From Mesonia phycicola (GTDB taxonomy: Bacteria; Bacteroidota; Bacteroidia; Flavobacteriales; Flavobacteriaceae), in assembly GCF_900141885.1 (NCBI RefSeq), contig NZ_FQYY01000006.1, positions 62,001 to 126,000 on the forward strand: DNA of 64,000 nt. Reading direction: 5' to 3'. Numbering within the stretch: the first letter of the stretch is position 1; the number at the start of each line of letters is the position of its first letter. The position numbers were made by a program, and so were the translations under genes. The notes under the pieces were generated by a model, which had not been told where the DNA came from, did no database searches, and saw only the letters and a program-made list of their open reading frames with translations. Positions 1-7,964 of this stretch are shown here, in pieces.

Positions 1-75
1 TTTACCTCAAAAAAAGAATACATACAAGAAGTAAGTAATATTCCATTAGAAACCGAAAAAGACGCTGCCTTATGA
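1..75 (+). CDS. ccoQ: cbb3 oxidase subunit CcoQ/FixQ, C-terminal end (partial)
   Basis: Only the last 24 codons and the TGA stop are in the window. The visible tail begins FTSKKEYIQEVSNIPL and ends EKDAAL, which fits the short charged cytoplasmic tail that follows the single membrane helix of flavobacterial CcoQ. Its stop overlaps the ATG of ccoP in an ATGA arrangement, so the two are translationally coupled. The identification rests mainly on this position directly ahead of ccoP and on remembered tails of the family, because the membrane helix lies outside the window. Confidence 0.75.
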   Translation, partial: FTSKKEYIQEVSNIPLETEKDAAL

Positions 76-1031
76 AGAATATAGTATCATACATTAGAGT
101 ATTCCTTTTCTTACTAATTGGGTACTTATTAATAGAATATACGGTAGAGGTAAAAGATGGTTCGGTGTTTACTACTTACCCATTAGCTTGGTTAGTTTTA
201 GGGATTGCAGGGTTATTTGCAGTAGCGGTAGAACTTTGTGTAGGAGCGTTGCAAAGTGTACTTTATAAATCGCTAGATGAAGAGGCTAAACAACGTTATT
301 TAGCGGCAGAGAAAGAAAGTGAAGCTAAACGTTATGTATGGTTTAAAAAAACTTACAAAAAACTGGTAGATACCAAACCAATAGAACAAGAGGGAGAAAT
401 TATACTAGATCACGATTACGATGGTATTAGAGAATTAGATAATAACTTACCACCTTGGTGGATATATGGATTCTATGCTTCTATTGTATTTGCTGCGGTT
501 TATTTATTACGTTTTCATGTGTTTAATGACTATAATCAGATTCAAGAATATGAAGCAGAAGTTGTAGAAGCTAAAATTGCAATTGCAGAATATAAAAAAA
601 CAGCTAAAAATCTAGTAGATATTAACACGGTAGAGTTACTTACAGAACCAGGAGATTTAGCAGCAGGTAAAAATATTTTCCAAACCAATTGCGCGGCTTG
701 CCATAAAGCTGATGGAGGTGGTGGTATTGGTCCTAACCTAACAGATAAATATTGGCTTTTAGGTGGCGGTATTAAAAATGTATTTAGAACCGTAACCGAA
801 GGTGGTCGTTCTGGTAAAGGAATGGTTGCTTGGGAGCAAACTCTAAAACCTGTAGAAAGAGCACAAGTAGCAAGTTATGTGCTATCTCTACAAGGTACCA
901 CACCAGCAGAACCTAAAGAACCGCAAGGAGAACTTTGGGTAGAAGAGGGTGACGCTCCAGAAGCTGAAAATACAGAAAGAGCAGAAAACACAACTTCTGT
1001 AGATACTATTCAAGTTACAGATGAAATATAA
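72..1031 (+). CDS. ccoP: cbb3-type cytochrome c oxidase subunit III (CcoP/FixP), mono-haem form
   Basis: This is the membrane-anchored c-type cytochrome that feeds electrons into the cbb3 terminal oxidase, used for respiration at low oxygen. Two hydrophobic segments near residues 5-25 and 38-60 are followed by a charged region, the CcoP signature LPPWWIYGFY near residue 126, and a further membrane helix. The cytochrome c domain has CAACH at residues 207-211 and a candidate axial Met251 in GKGMVAW. Only one CXXCH is present, whereas proteobacterial CcoP has two. The tail after residue 280 is acidic and Glu-rich. The start overlaps the preceding ccoQ stop. A hairpin terminator follows 13 bases after the stop. 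Confidence 0.95.
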   Translation: MKNIVSYIRVFLFLLIGYLLIEYTVEVKDGSVFTTYPLAWLVLGIAGLFAVAVELCVGALQSVLYKSLDEEAKQRYLAAEKESEAKRYVWFKKTYKKLVDTKPIEQEGEIILDHDYDGIRELDNNLPPWWIYGFYASIVFAAVYLLRFHVFNDYNQIQEYEAEVVEAKIAIAEYKKTAKNLVDINTVELLTEPGDLAAGKNIFQTNCAACHKADGGGGIGPNLTDKYWLLGGGIKNVFRTVTEGGRSGKGMVAWEQTLKPVERAQVASYVLSLQGTTPAEPKEPQGELWVEEGDAPEAENTERAENTTSVDTIQVTDEI

Positions 1032-1043
1032 TTAAGTAACCTC

Positions 1044-1078
1044 AAGCGGAGTCGAAAGGTCTCAACTCCGCTTTTTTT
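1044..1078 (+). terminator. Rho-independent terminator after ccoP, built from a dispersed repeat
   Basis: AAGCGGAGT (1044-1052) pairs perfectly with ACTCCGCTT (1065-1073) and is followed by a run of T. The stem belongs to the same GCGGAGTCGAAAG...CTCGACTCCGC repeat family found at 3.4-3.9, 4.7 and 6.2 kb, so a dispersed repeat appears to act as the terminator here. It may reduce rather than stop transcription into ccoG. Confidence 0.75.
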
Positions 1079-1250
1079 AAATTTTTTTCAATCCTTGCTT
1101 TGGTAAGAAGCAATTTCAAATTTTAGTCATGCTAAACTTGATTAACTACGTTGAATCTATGATTTCAGCATCTCATCCTGATTGATTTTGCTAACAGCAA
1201 GAAAAATTTTTCAAAATAAATTTAAAACAATAACCTAATACCTAAAAAAC

Positions 1251-2672
1251 GTGGAAGCTCCAGGCAACGAGAAATTTAGAGATTCTATAGGGACTGTTAA
1301 TCAAGAAGGGAAACGTTCTTGGGTATATCCTAAGAAACCTGAAGGTAAATTTTACAAATACAGAACTTGGGTAAGTTACGGTTTGTTGCTGTTTCTTTTT
1401 GCCGCACCTTTTATAAAAATAAATGGCAATCAGTTTTTAATGTTTAATGTCTTAGAGCGTCGTTTTAATATATTCGGGTTTCCGTTTTGGCCACAAGATT
1501 TTCACCTGTTTGTAATTTCAATGATTATAGGGGTGGTATTTATTATTCTGTTTACTGTTGCTTTTGGTAGAATTTTCTGCGGATGGATTTGCCCACAAAC
1601 TATTTTTTTAGAAATGGTTTTTCGCAGAATAGAATATTGGATTGATGGAGATAGAGGTAAACAAATACGTTTAGCAAAACAAGTCTGGAATGCCGAAAAA
1701 ATTAGAAAAAGAGCTTTAAAATGGATTATATTTTTCATGATAAGTTTTCTTATTGCTAACATTTTTCTAGCTTATTTAATAGGAAGCGATGAGCTGTTAA
1801 GATATATTACAGAAGGCCCCAAAACTCACACAAGCACACTTATATCTCTTTTGATATTTACCGGGGTCTTCTATTTTATTTTTGCTTGGTTTAGAGAGCA
1901 GGTATGCATTATTGCTTGTCCTTACGGGCGTTTACAAGGAGCTTTATTAGATAAAAAATCTATAGTGGTTGCTTACGATTATAAGCGAGGAGAAAAAGAA
2001 GCAGGAAGAGCAAAATTCAGAAAAAATGAAGACAGAGAAACAACTGGTAAAGGAGACTGTATAGATTGTGCGCAATGTGTACAAGTATGCCCAACCAATA
2101 TTGATATTAGAAATGGCACGCAGTTAGAGTGTGTAAACTGTACCGCTTGCATTGATGCCTGTGATGCCATGATGAAAAAAGTGAATTTACCAACAGGTTT
2201 AATACGTTATGCTAGCGAAGAAAATATTGCCGAAAAGAAAAAATTCACATTCAATCCACGTTTAAAAGCATATAGTGCAGTACTATTTATTTTGATGGGT
2301 GTTTTAGTAGGTATGCTTTTTTTACGTAATGATGTAGAAGCTACCGTGTTGAGGTTACCAGGACAACTGTATGAAAAGAAAGCAGATAATGTAATAAGAA
2401 ATGTTTATACGTTTAAACTAGTAAATAAAACAGTAGAACCTATTGAAGATGTTCATTTTAAATTGATTTCGCATAGCGGAAAAATTGAATTGGTAACACA
2501 CGAAAATTTTGAAGTTCCTAAGCAAGGTTTATCTGAAGGGACGTTATTTATAGATATTAATCAAGCTGCTTTAGAAAGTGACAAAGAACGATTGAAAATA
2601 GGTGTGTATAGTGGAGATAAATTAATAGAAACTACGGTAGCATCATTTTTAGGGCCACGTAGTTTTAGGTAG
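1251..2672 (+). CDS. ccoG: cbb3 oxidase accessory protein CcoG/FixG (polyferredoxin)
   Basis: A membrane-bound iron-sulfur protein required for cbb3 oxidase assembly; in other bacteria CcoG acts as a cupric reductase that supplies Cu(I) to the oxidase. The sequence shows about five membrane helices, CGWICP at 110-115, the CPYGRLQG signature starting at Cys223, and two classic 4Fe-4S motifs: Cys270/273/276/280 and Cys294/297/300/304. The C-terminal part from about residue 370 is an Ig-like periplasmic domain (IG_FixG). The start is a GTG; no Shine-Dalgarno is seen, as usual in this phylum. Length (473 aa) is normal. It sits between ccoP and fixH as in other flavobacterial cco clusters. Confidence 0.95.
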   Translation: MEAPGNEKFRDSIGTVNQEGKRSWVYPKKPEGKFYKYRTWVSYGLLLFLFAAPFIKINGNQFLMFNVLERRFNIFGFPFWPQDFHLFVISMIIGVVFIILFTVAFGRIFCGWICPQTIFLEMVFRRIEYWIDGDRGKQIRLAKQVWNAEKIRKRALKWIIFFMISFLIANIFLAYLIGSDELLRYITEGPKTHTSTLISLLIFTGVFYFIFAWFREQVCIIACPYGRLQGALLDKKSIVVAYDYKRGEKEAGRAKFRKNEDRETTGKGDCIDCAQCVQVCPTNIDIRNGTQLECVNCTACIDACDAMMKKVNLPTGLIRYASEENIAEKKKFTFNPRLKAYSAVLFILMGVLVGMLFLRNDVEATVLRLPGQLYEKKADNVIRNVYTFKLVNKTVEPIEDVHFKLISHSGKIELVTHENFEVPKQGLSEGTLFIDINQAALESDKERLKIGVYSGDKLIETTVASFLGPRSFR

Positions 2673-2819
2673 AATGCGTCATTTTATGCTGGATATGTAA
2701 TTTCTTCTTGAATTTAAAAACAGAAATAGGAAAGAGGAAACCCTGAAATTGAAGGTTTAACCCAGTAAAATAAGTTTGGGTTGACAATAGACATATAATA
2801 ATTATTTAAACATATAAAT

Positions 2820-3269
2820 ATGAAAAAAATAAATTGGGGAGTAGGTATTGTAATAGCTATAGCATGTTTTATGAGCTTTATAATTTTTTTAGGGGTAAAA
2901 ATGAGTACCGATAAAAAATTTGATCACGATCTGGTAACCGAAGAGTATTATCAACAAGAATTAGCTTACCAAGGAGAGTTAGATGCACAACAAAATTCTG
3001 CAAGTTTAACTAAAAATATACAAGTAGAACTTTCTGCGGAAGGAATTCAAATTGTATTTCCTTCAGAAAAGAGAAACATAGAAGGAGAAGTTAATTTATA
3101 CAGACCTTCTAACAAAAAGTTAGATATAGAAGTTCCAATTTCTTTAGAAAATCAACAAATGTTTATTCCTTCAGAAAAATTAGTAGAAGGGAAATACAAA
3201 CTTTCTATTAATTGGAAATCTAACGGAACCACTTATTTGTACAAAAAAGATTTACAGATTAGAAATTAA
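2820..3269 (+). CDS. ccoH: FixH/CcoH family protein
   Basis: A small single-pass membrane protein (149 aa) needed for maturation of the cbb3 oxidase. It has one N-terminal membrane helix (about residues 6-26), the conserved VTEEYYQQELAYQ stretch near residue 40 that marks the FixH family, and a beta-rich periplasmic domain. The gene is third in the assembly block after ccoP and ccoG, with a 147-base gap to ccoG. Family identity is clear from the YYxxELAYQ motif; the exact biochemical role of FixH is not firmly known in the family. Confidence 0.9.
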   Translation: MKKINWGVGIVIAIACFMSFIIFLGVKMSTDKKFDHDLVTEEYYQQELAYQGELDAQQNSASLTKNIQVELSAEGIQIVFPSEKRNIEGEVNLYRPSNKKLDIEVPISLENQQMFIPSEKLVEGKYKLSINWKSNGTTYLYKKDLQIRN

Positions 3270-3294
3270 ATATTTTGTTTCATTGCAGACTTAA

Positions 3295-3930
3295 TCTGAC
3301 ATGGATAAGAAGTGTCATTCCGGACTTGATCCGGAATCACATTCTAAAAAAAAATATTAGAGATGAGACCCTGAATCGAGTTCAGGCTGACGCAAAATCT
3401 AAGTGAATTTGTACCTCGAGTAAAGTCAAAAGTTTTTGAGCTTTTGTAGAGTTTCAAGATCTCGACTCCGCTCGATCTGACATGGATAAGGAGCGTCATT
3501 CTGTACTTGATCCGAAATCACATTCTAAACGAAAGATTTGGGTGATGAGACCCTGAATCGAGTTCAGGGTGACGATACTCGAAATAATTTATAAAAACGT
3601 TCAAAAGTTAATGAATTTGTCCCCTCGAGTAAAGTCGAAAGTTTTTGAGCTTTTGTAGAGTTTCAAGATCTCGACTCCGCTCGATCTGACATGGATAAGA
3701 AGCGTCATTCCGGACTTGATCCGGAATCACATTCTAAACGAAAGATTTGGGCGATGAGACCCTGAATCGAGTTCAGGGTGACGCAAAATCTAAGTGAATT
3801 TGTACCTCGAGTAAAGTCGAAAATTTTTGAGCTTTTGCAGAGTCTCAAGATCTCGACTCCGCTCGATCTGACATGGATAAGAAGCGTCATTCCAGACTTG
3901 ATCCGGAATCACATAAGAGTAAGTAATTTA
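3295..3930. repeat. Tandem array of a ~182-base composite palindromic repeat (three units plus a partial fourth)
   Basis: Units begin with TCTGACATGGATAAG at 3295, 3476, 3685 and 3867, giving periods of 181, 209 and 182 bases; the second unit carries about 27 extra bases. Each unit joins two inverted repeats. Part A reads TCATTCCGGACTTGATCCGGAATC and pairs loosely with the later CCTGAATCGAGTTCAGG. Part B runs from CCTCGAGTAAAGTCGAAAG to CTCGACTCCGCTCGATCTGAC. This fills most of the 686-base gap between ccoH and the next gene. No coding signal is seen; the open frame inside it simply follows the repeat. Confidence 0.9.
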
Positions 3931-3955
3931 ATAAGTTTTAACCATAAATAGAATT

Positions 3956-4678
3956 ATGCTTTATTCAGCTTTTATATTAGGTTTACTGGGGAGTTTTCAC
4001 TGCGTGGGAATGTGTGGGCCAATTGCATTTATGCTACCGCTGGATCGTAAAAGCAAGTTTAAAAAAATATTACAGTTAAGTCTTTACCATTTTGGTAGGT
4101 TAACTACATACAGCTTTATTGGTTTTTTATTTGGTCTTTTAGGTAAAGGCTTATTTCTGTTTGGTATTCAGCAGAAAATATCTATTGCAATAGGTGGGCT
4201 TATGATTTTGGTGGTAATTATTCCGCATGAAACTTTTAGCAAGTATAATTTTTCACGTCCTATTTATAAACTTATTTCTAAAGTGAAATCTGCTTTAGGT
4301 AAAGAGTTACAAAAGAAAACACCAGATACGTTTTTAACCATTGGCTTTTTAAATGGGTTTTTACCTTGTGGACTTTTATATATGGCCATTTTTGGATCTT
4401 TTGCTTACGAAAGTATAGCGATGAGTTCTTTATATATGATTGTTTTTGGTTTGGGAACTATCCCATTAATGACAATAATGGTATTGGCTGGTAACTTTTT
4501 AAGTACCGCATTTAGACAAAAAATACAAAAAGCCATTCCGGTTTTTGTGGTTATTGTAGGTTTATTATTTGTACTAAGAGGTTTAGGTTTAGGTATTCCG
4601 TATGTATCTCCCAAAGCAATTTATACTACAGAAAAAGTTTCTTCTCAAATAGACTGTCACGTTCCGCGCAAGGGATAG
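3956..4678 (+). CDS. DsbD_2/TauE-SafE-like membrane protein of the cco cluster
   Basis: A 240-aa protein with six hydrophobic segments, of the family usually labelled sulfite exporter TauE/SafE or DsbD-like transmembrane domain. Cysteines sit in FHCVGMCGP (Cys16, Cys20) and in FLPCGLL (Cys138), matching the paired membrane cysteines of DsbD/CcdA-type electron carriers. In flavobacteria this gene closes the cbb3 assembly cluster, so a role in copper delivery or thiol transfer during oxidase assembly is likely, but this is inference. The last codons and the stop lie inside a dispersed stem-loop repeat that begins about 4660, so the final residues (HVPRKG) are repeat-encoded. Confidence 0.85.
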   Translation: MLYSAFILGLLGSFHCVGMCGPIAFMLPLDRKSKFKKILQLSLYHFGRLTTYSFIGFLFGLLGKGLFLFGIQQKISIAIGGLMILVVIIPHETFSKYNFSRPIYKLISKVKSALGKELQKKTPDTFLTIGFLNGFLPCGLLYMAIFGSFAYESIAMSSLYMIVFGLGTIPLMTIMVLAGNFLSTAFRQKIQKAIPVFVVIVGLLFVLRGLGLGIPYVSPKAIYTTEKVSSQIDCHVPRKG

Positions 4679-4790
4679 TAGTGGCATCCTTTTTTGCTTT
4701 TGAAGACTTCTCAACTCTGCTCGAAGTGACCAGCAAAAAAGATATAACGAATAGCCCGACCCTTGTGGTTGCGCCCAATAAATTTTAATG
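4660..4790. repeat. Long imperfect stem-loop repeat, with a second repeat in its loop
   Basis: The left arm contains GCGCAAGGGATAGTAGTGGCATCCTTTTTTGC and the right arm GCAAAAAAGATATAACGAATAGCCCGACCCTTGTGGTTGCGCCC, which are imperfect inverted copies. The loop holds TCTCAACTCTGCTCGAAGTGACC, a member of the other repeat family (see 3295-3930). Two more members with the AGGGATnGTAGTG and AnAGCCCG ends lie near 13432 and 54176. It can form a terminator-like hairpin after the preceding gene. Confidence 0.75.
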
Positions 4791-4813
4791 GAAACTTATT
4801 TTTTATAGAAGTA

Positions 4814-4856
4814 TGCCAAATGTCATATTTTAAACTAGGTAGAGGTAATAGTTTTG
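4814..4856 (+). promoter_or_regulatory. Candidate Crp/FNR-type box plus -7 element before the CoA-transferase gene
   Basis: TGCCAAATGTCA (4814-4825, within the partial palindrome TATGCCAAATGTCATA) is followed after exactly 23 bases by TAGTTTTG (4849-4856), a full match to the Bacteroidetes -7 consensus TAnnTTTG. No -33 TTTG is present at the usual distance. The same box-N23-TAnnTTT layout occurs before 10357 and before 13339, which would place the box near -41.5, typical of activator-dependent promoters. The left half-site is degenerate, so the site alone would be weak. Confidence 0.5.
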
Positions 4857-4883
4857 TAAGAGAAATAGAAAATAAGAACACTT

Positions 4884-6152
4884 ATGTTAACTTTTATATC
4901 AGAAGAAGAGGCGGTATCTAATGTACAATCTGGCAATCGAGTATTTTTTCAAGGTGCAGCAATGACGCCCAAAGTAATTATTAAAGCTTTATGTGAACGC
5001 TACCAAGAATTAAAAGATGTAGAGTTGGTGCAAATGCATACAGAAGGAGATGCTTTATATGCGCAAGAGCCTTACAACCAAAGTTTTCATGTAAATAGTT
5101 GTTTTGTGGGAGGTAATGTGCGTAGAACGGTAAACTCTGAACACGGAGATTATATTCCTATTTTTTTAAGCGAAATGCACTTATTGTTTAAACGTGGTAT
5201 TTTACCTCTTGATGTTGCATTTATACAAGTTTCACCTCCCGACAAACACGGGTATTGCTCATTAGGAACCTCTATAGATGTAACTTTAACAGCAATACAA
5301 TGTGCAAAAAAAGTAATTGCTCAAGTAAATCCGCAAGTGCCAAGAACACACGGAGATGGTATTATACATATGAATAAAATTGATGCGGCGGTAATGGTAA
5401 ATGAGCCTATACATGAAGTATTTACCGTAGAACCCTCTGAGGTTGAAAAGCAAATTGGTTATCATGTGGCGCAATTAGTAGAAGATGGAGCAACTTTACA
5501 AATGGGAATAGGCGGAATACCTAACGTGGTTTTAAATAACTTACACAACCATAAAAACTTAGGAATACATACCGAAATGTTTTCTGATGGAGTGCTGCCT
5601 TTGATTGAAAAAGGAATTATTACCGGAGAAAATAAAATGGTGAAAAACGGAAAAATAGTAACTTGTTTTGCTATTGGCTCTCCTAAATTATATGATTTTT
5701 TAGATGACAACCCGTTAGTACATTTTAAAGAAGCAGCTTATACCAATGATACTTCTATTATTAGGCGAAACCCAAAAGTAACTGCAATTAATAGCGCTAT
5801 TGAAATTGATTTAACCGGACAGGTTTGCGCAGATACTATTGGGAAAATGCAATACTCTGGAGTGGGAGGACAAATGGATTTTATACGTGGAGCCTCACTT
5901 TCTGAAGGAGGAAAAGCAATTATTGCAATGCCTTCTATAACTGCTAAAGGAATTTCTAAAATTGTACCTTGTTTAAAAGAAGGTGCAGGAGTAACTACTA
6001 CTCGTGCGCACGTACATTATATTGCTACAGAAAATGGCGTGGTAAATTTATACGGAAAAAGTTTAAAGCAGCGTGCTAATGCTCTAATATCTATAGCGCA
6101 TCCTAATCATCAAGAGAGTTTAGAGAAAGCGATGTACGAACGTTTTAAATAA
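4884..6152 (+). CDS. Acetyl-CoA hydrolase / 4-hydroxybutyrate-type CoA-transferase family protein
   Basis: A 422-aa class I CoA-transferase of the Cat1/Ach1/AbfT family, which moves CoA between acetate and another acid or hydrolyses acetyl-CoA. The motif GIHTEMFSDG contains the expected active-site glutamate, Glu231. Other family marks are GNVRRTVN, the SPPDKHGYCSLG stretch near residue 120, GIGGIPN near 215, and GVGGQMDFIRGA near 330. Length is normal for the family. Substrate cannot be told from sequence; acetate or succinate are the likely partners. A candidate Crp/FNR-like promoter lies 28-70 bases upstream, suggesting use under oxygen limitation. A strong hairpin terminator follows. Confidence 0.88.
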   Translation: MLTFISEEEAVSNVQSGNRVFFQGAAMTPKVIIKALCERYQELKDVELVQMHTEGDALYAQEPYNQSFHVNSCFVGGNVRRTVNSEHGDYIPIFLSEMHLLFKRGILPLDVAFIQVSPPDKHGYCSLGTSIDVTLTAIQCAKKVIAQVNPQVPRTHGDGIIHMNKIDAAVMVNEPIHEVFTVEPSEVEKQIGYHVAQLVEDGATLQMGIGGIPNVVLNNLHNHKNLGIHTEMFSDGVLPLIEKGIITGENKMVKNGKIVTCFAIGSPKLYDFLDDNPLVHFKEAAYTNDTSIIRRNPKVTAINSAIEIDLTGQVCADTIGKMQYSGVGGQMDFIRGASLSEGGKAIIAMPSITAKGISKIVPCLKEGAGVTTTRAHVHYIATENGVVNLYGKSLKQRANALISIAHPNHQESLEKAMYERFK

Positions 6153-6154
6153 AA

Positions 6155-6240
6155 TGAATGTCACCTTGAGCGGAGTCGAAAGGTTTTTAACATCAATTTT
6201 TAGTATGAATTGAGTTCTCGACTCCGCTCGAACTGACCAA
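6155..6240. repeat. Dispersed palindromic repeat (GCGGAGTCGAAAG family)
   Basis: GTCACCTTGAGCGGAGTCGAAAGG and TTCTCGACTCCGCTCGAACTGACC form an inverted pair around an AT-rich loop. It is the same family as the terminator at 1044 and part B of the array at 3295-3930. Confidence 0.8.
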
Positions 6241-6243
6241 ACA

Positions 6244-6278
6244 AAAAAAATCCCTAGCTAAAAAACTAGGGTTTTTTT
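6244..6278 (+). terminator. Rho-independent terminator of the CoA-transferase gene
   Basis: CCCTAG (6252-6257) pairs with CTAGGG (6266-6271), followed by seven T; preceding A residues extend the stem on the other strand, so it could also serve the convergent gene on the minus strand. Confidence 0.75.
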
Positions 6279-6289
6279 ATTGATCTATT

Positions 6290-6380
6290 TTTCGTCATTC
6301 TGGACTTGATCCGGAATCTCATCTGGATGAGTAGAAGAGTTTGATGTGATTCTGAAATAAATTCAGAATGACGAAAAGTT
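6290..6380. repeat. Dispersed inverted repeat (TCATTCTGGACTTGATCCGGAATC family)
   Basis: TTCGTCATTCTGGACTTGATCCGGAATCTCATC and its inverted partner GATGTGATTCTGAAATAAATTCAGAATGACGAA make a long hairpin between two convergent genes. It matches part A of the tandem array at 3295-3930, here as a solitary copy with well matched outer arms. Confidence 0.8.
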
Positions 6381-6393
6381 ATATTTTAAAAAC

Positions 6394-7119
6394 TTATTTT
6401 CTATTTCCTAAAATACGTAGTAAGAATAAGAAAAGATTGATAAAGTCTAAGTATAAAGTTAAGGCTCCAATAATAGAAAGTTTTTGACCAGTTTCTGAGT
6501 TTTCGTTTCCTTCTACCGCAATTCTTTTTAATTTTTGGGTATCCCAAGCAGTTAAACCTACAAAAATTAATACTCCTGCATAGGTAACAATCCAATATAG
6601 TATTTCATTCTGAAGAAAAATATTTACGATAGAGGCTATTACAATACCAATAAGTGCCATAAAACATAAATTACCTATTTTGGTTAAATCTTGTTTAGTA
6701 AAATAACCATAAGCACTCATTGCGGCAAAAGTTGCAGCAGTAACAAAAAATGTAGAGGCAATAGAACCAGATGTGTATGCTAAAAACACAAAAGATAACG
6801 TTAAACCGTTAAAAGCAGCATAGGCAATAAATAATGCAATAGCGGTACTTGCAGACATATTTTTAATGGCAGAGGTTAAATAAGCAACCAAAGCAAATTC
6901 TCCAATAATAAGTCCGAAGAAAATAATTTTATTTCCAAACACTGCATTTAAAAGAGAAGGGGTAGAGACGGTAATAATTGCTACCAAACCAGTAATTACT
7001 AATGCTAAAGTCATCCAGCTATAGACTTTGGTAATAAAGCCAGCTTGCGCTTTTTTAATTTCGTCTTGTGTTAATACAGGAGCTTCATAAGTAGAAGCCT
7101 CAGAAAAATTAGAATTCAT
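6394..7119 (-). CDS. Bax inhibitor-1 / YccA family membrane protein
   Basis: A 241-aa integral membrane protein with seven predicted helices after a short polar N-terminus. The family hallmark is visible as FITKVYSWMTLALVITGLVA at the first helix and, near the C-terminus, the stretch VGLTAWDTQKLK, where the Asp is part of the pH-sensing pair known from BsYetJ. Members act as calcium leak channels or stress modulators; the bacterial role is poorly defined. The gene appears single, ending towards the repeat-rich gap at 6.3 kb. Confidence 0.92.
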   Translation of the reverse strand: MNSNFSEASTYEAPVLTQDEIKKAQAGFITKVYSWMTLALVITGLVAIITVSTPSLLNAVFGNKIIFFGLIIGEFALVAYLTSAIKNMSASTAIALFIAYAAFNGLTLSFVFLAYTSGSIASTFFVTAATFAAMSAYGYFTKQDLTKIGNLCFMALIGIVIASIVNIFLQNEILYWIVTYAGVLIFVGLTAWDTQKLKRIAVEGNENSETGQKLSIIGALTLYLDFINLFLFLLRILGNRK

Positions 7120-7270
7120 GAAAATTGGTTTTTAAGTAAAAATATAAGTTTTATTTAAAAATGAATTAATTAAGTTGTAAATTATTTAAATTAATCCTTT
7201 GTGTAAGGTAAATCGTATCGAAATAGGGTTTAAAATAATGAAATTTAAACTATAGTATAAGGTTAAAAAT

Positions 7271-7912
7271 TTATATTTTTTGACCTAACAAAATGGTATT
7301 AGTACCTTTTACGTGTTCTATCTTTTTAAATAAAAATATTTTTTTAGTTTGCTGAAGAAGGTTTTCAATTTCTTTGATGTGTTGCTGCCCAATACCAGCA
7401 TTAAAAATAACAGTAGCTTTTGTAGAAAGAAGCTTTGATAAGTTTTGCCAAAATACTAATTGAAAAAATGCTTCTGGTACTTTAATATCTATAAAAATAT
7501 CTACAATTACGGTTTCATATTTATGAGGATGTTGCTGAACAAATTGTGAGGCATCTTCACAAATTACTTCTATAGGAGCGTATTGTTGAATGTTAAATTC
7601 TGAATTTGCTACTTTAATAATAGCTTTATCTATCTCTACTGCAGTAATTTTTCCGTAAAAATTATATTTTTCTCTTAGAAGCTGTAAAATACTACCGCCA
7701 CCTAGGCCTAACACCAAAACCTGTCCGCTTCTGTCTGCATTAGTTTTTTCTAGAGCAATATCTAAAATTTCGTGTAAGGCTCCGTATGAGTAATTTGCGT
7801 TTTTAGTGTCCAGTATTTTTTTTCCATTAAGCCAAGTCACTTCTAAATCTCCGCTATAATCAGATTTTATTTTTTTAGTAAGTGGCCAAATATAGCTTAA
7901 GGTTTTTTTCAT
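7271..7912 (-). CDS. Spermidine synthase-like class I SAM-dependent methyltransferase
   Basis: A 213-aa protein with a Rossmann SAM/decarboxylated-SAM site, VLVLGLGGGSILQLL near residue 66, the acidic strand end TAVEID near 91, and VIVDIFID near 135, the pattern of the spermine/spermidine synthase superfamily. It is shorter than true SpeE (about 290 aa) and lacks its N-terminal beta domain, so polyamine synthesis should not be assumed. A TAGATTTG -7 element lies on the minus strand at 7951-7958, 39 bases ahead of the start. It follows the alpha/beta hydrolase gene by 52 bases. Confidence 0.75.
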   Translation of the reverse strand: MKKTLSYIWPLTKKIKSDYSGDLEVTWLNGKKILDTKNANYSYGALHEILDIALEKTNADRSGQVLVLGLGGGSILQLLREKYNFYGKITAVEIDKAIIKVANSEFNIQQYAPIEVICEDASQFVQQHPHKYETVIVDIFIDIKVPEAFFQLVFWQNLSKLLSTKATVIFNAGIGQQHIKEIENLLQQTKKIFLFKKIEHVKGTNTILLGQKI

Positions 7913-7964
7913 ATATATTAATAATTTTAGTGAAATAGGTTTTGTGAAAACAAATCTAAATATA

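Noticed and set aside
3705-3890. Minus-strand open frame of 61 codons in the repeat array
   Set aside because: It follows the repeat sequence and has no start context or family resemblance; it is a by-product of the tandem palindromes.
3295-3930. Possible CRISPR array
   Set aside because: Units are ~182 bases without short conserved direct repeats separated by unique spacers, and no cas genes are near.
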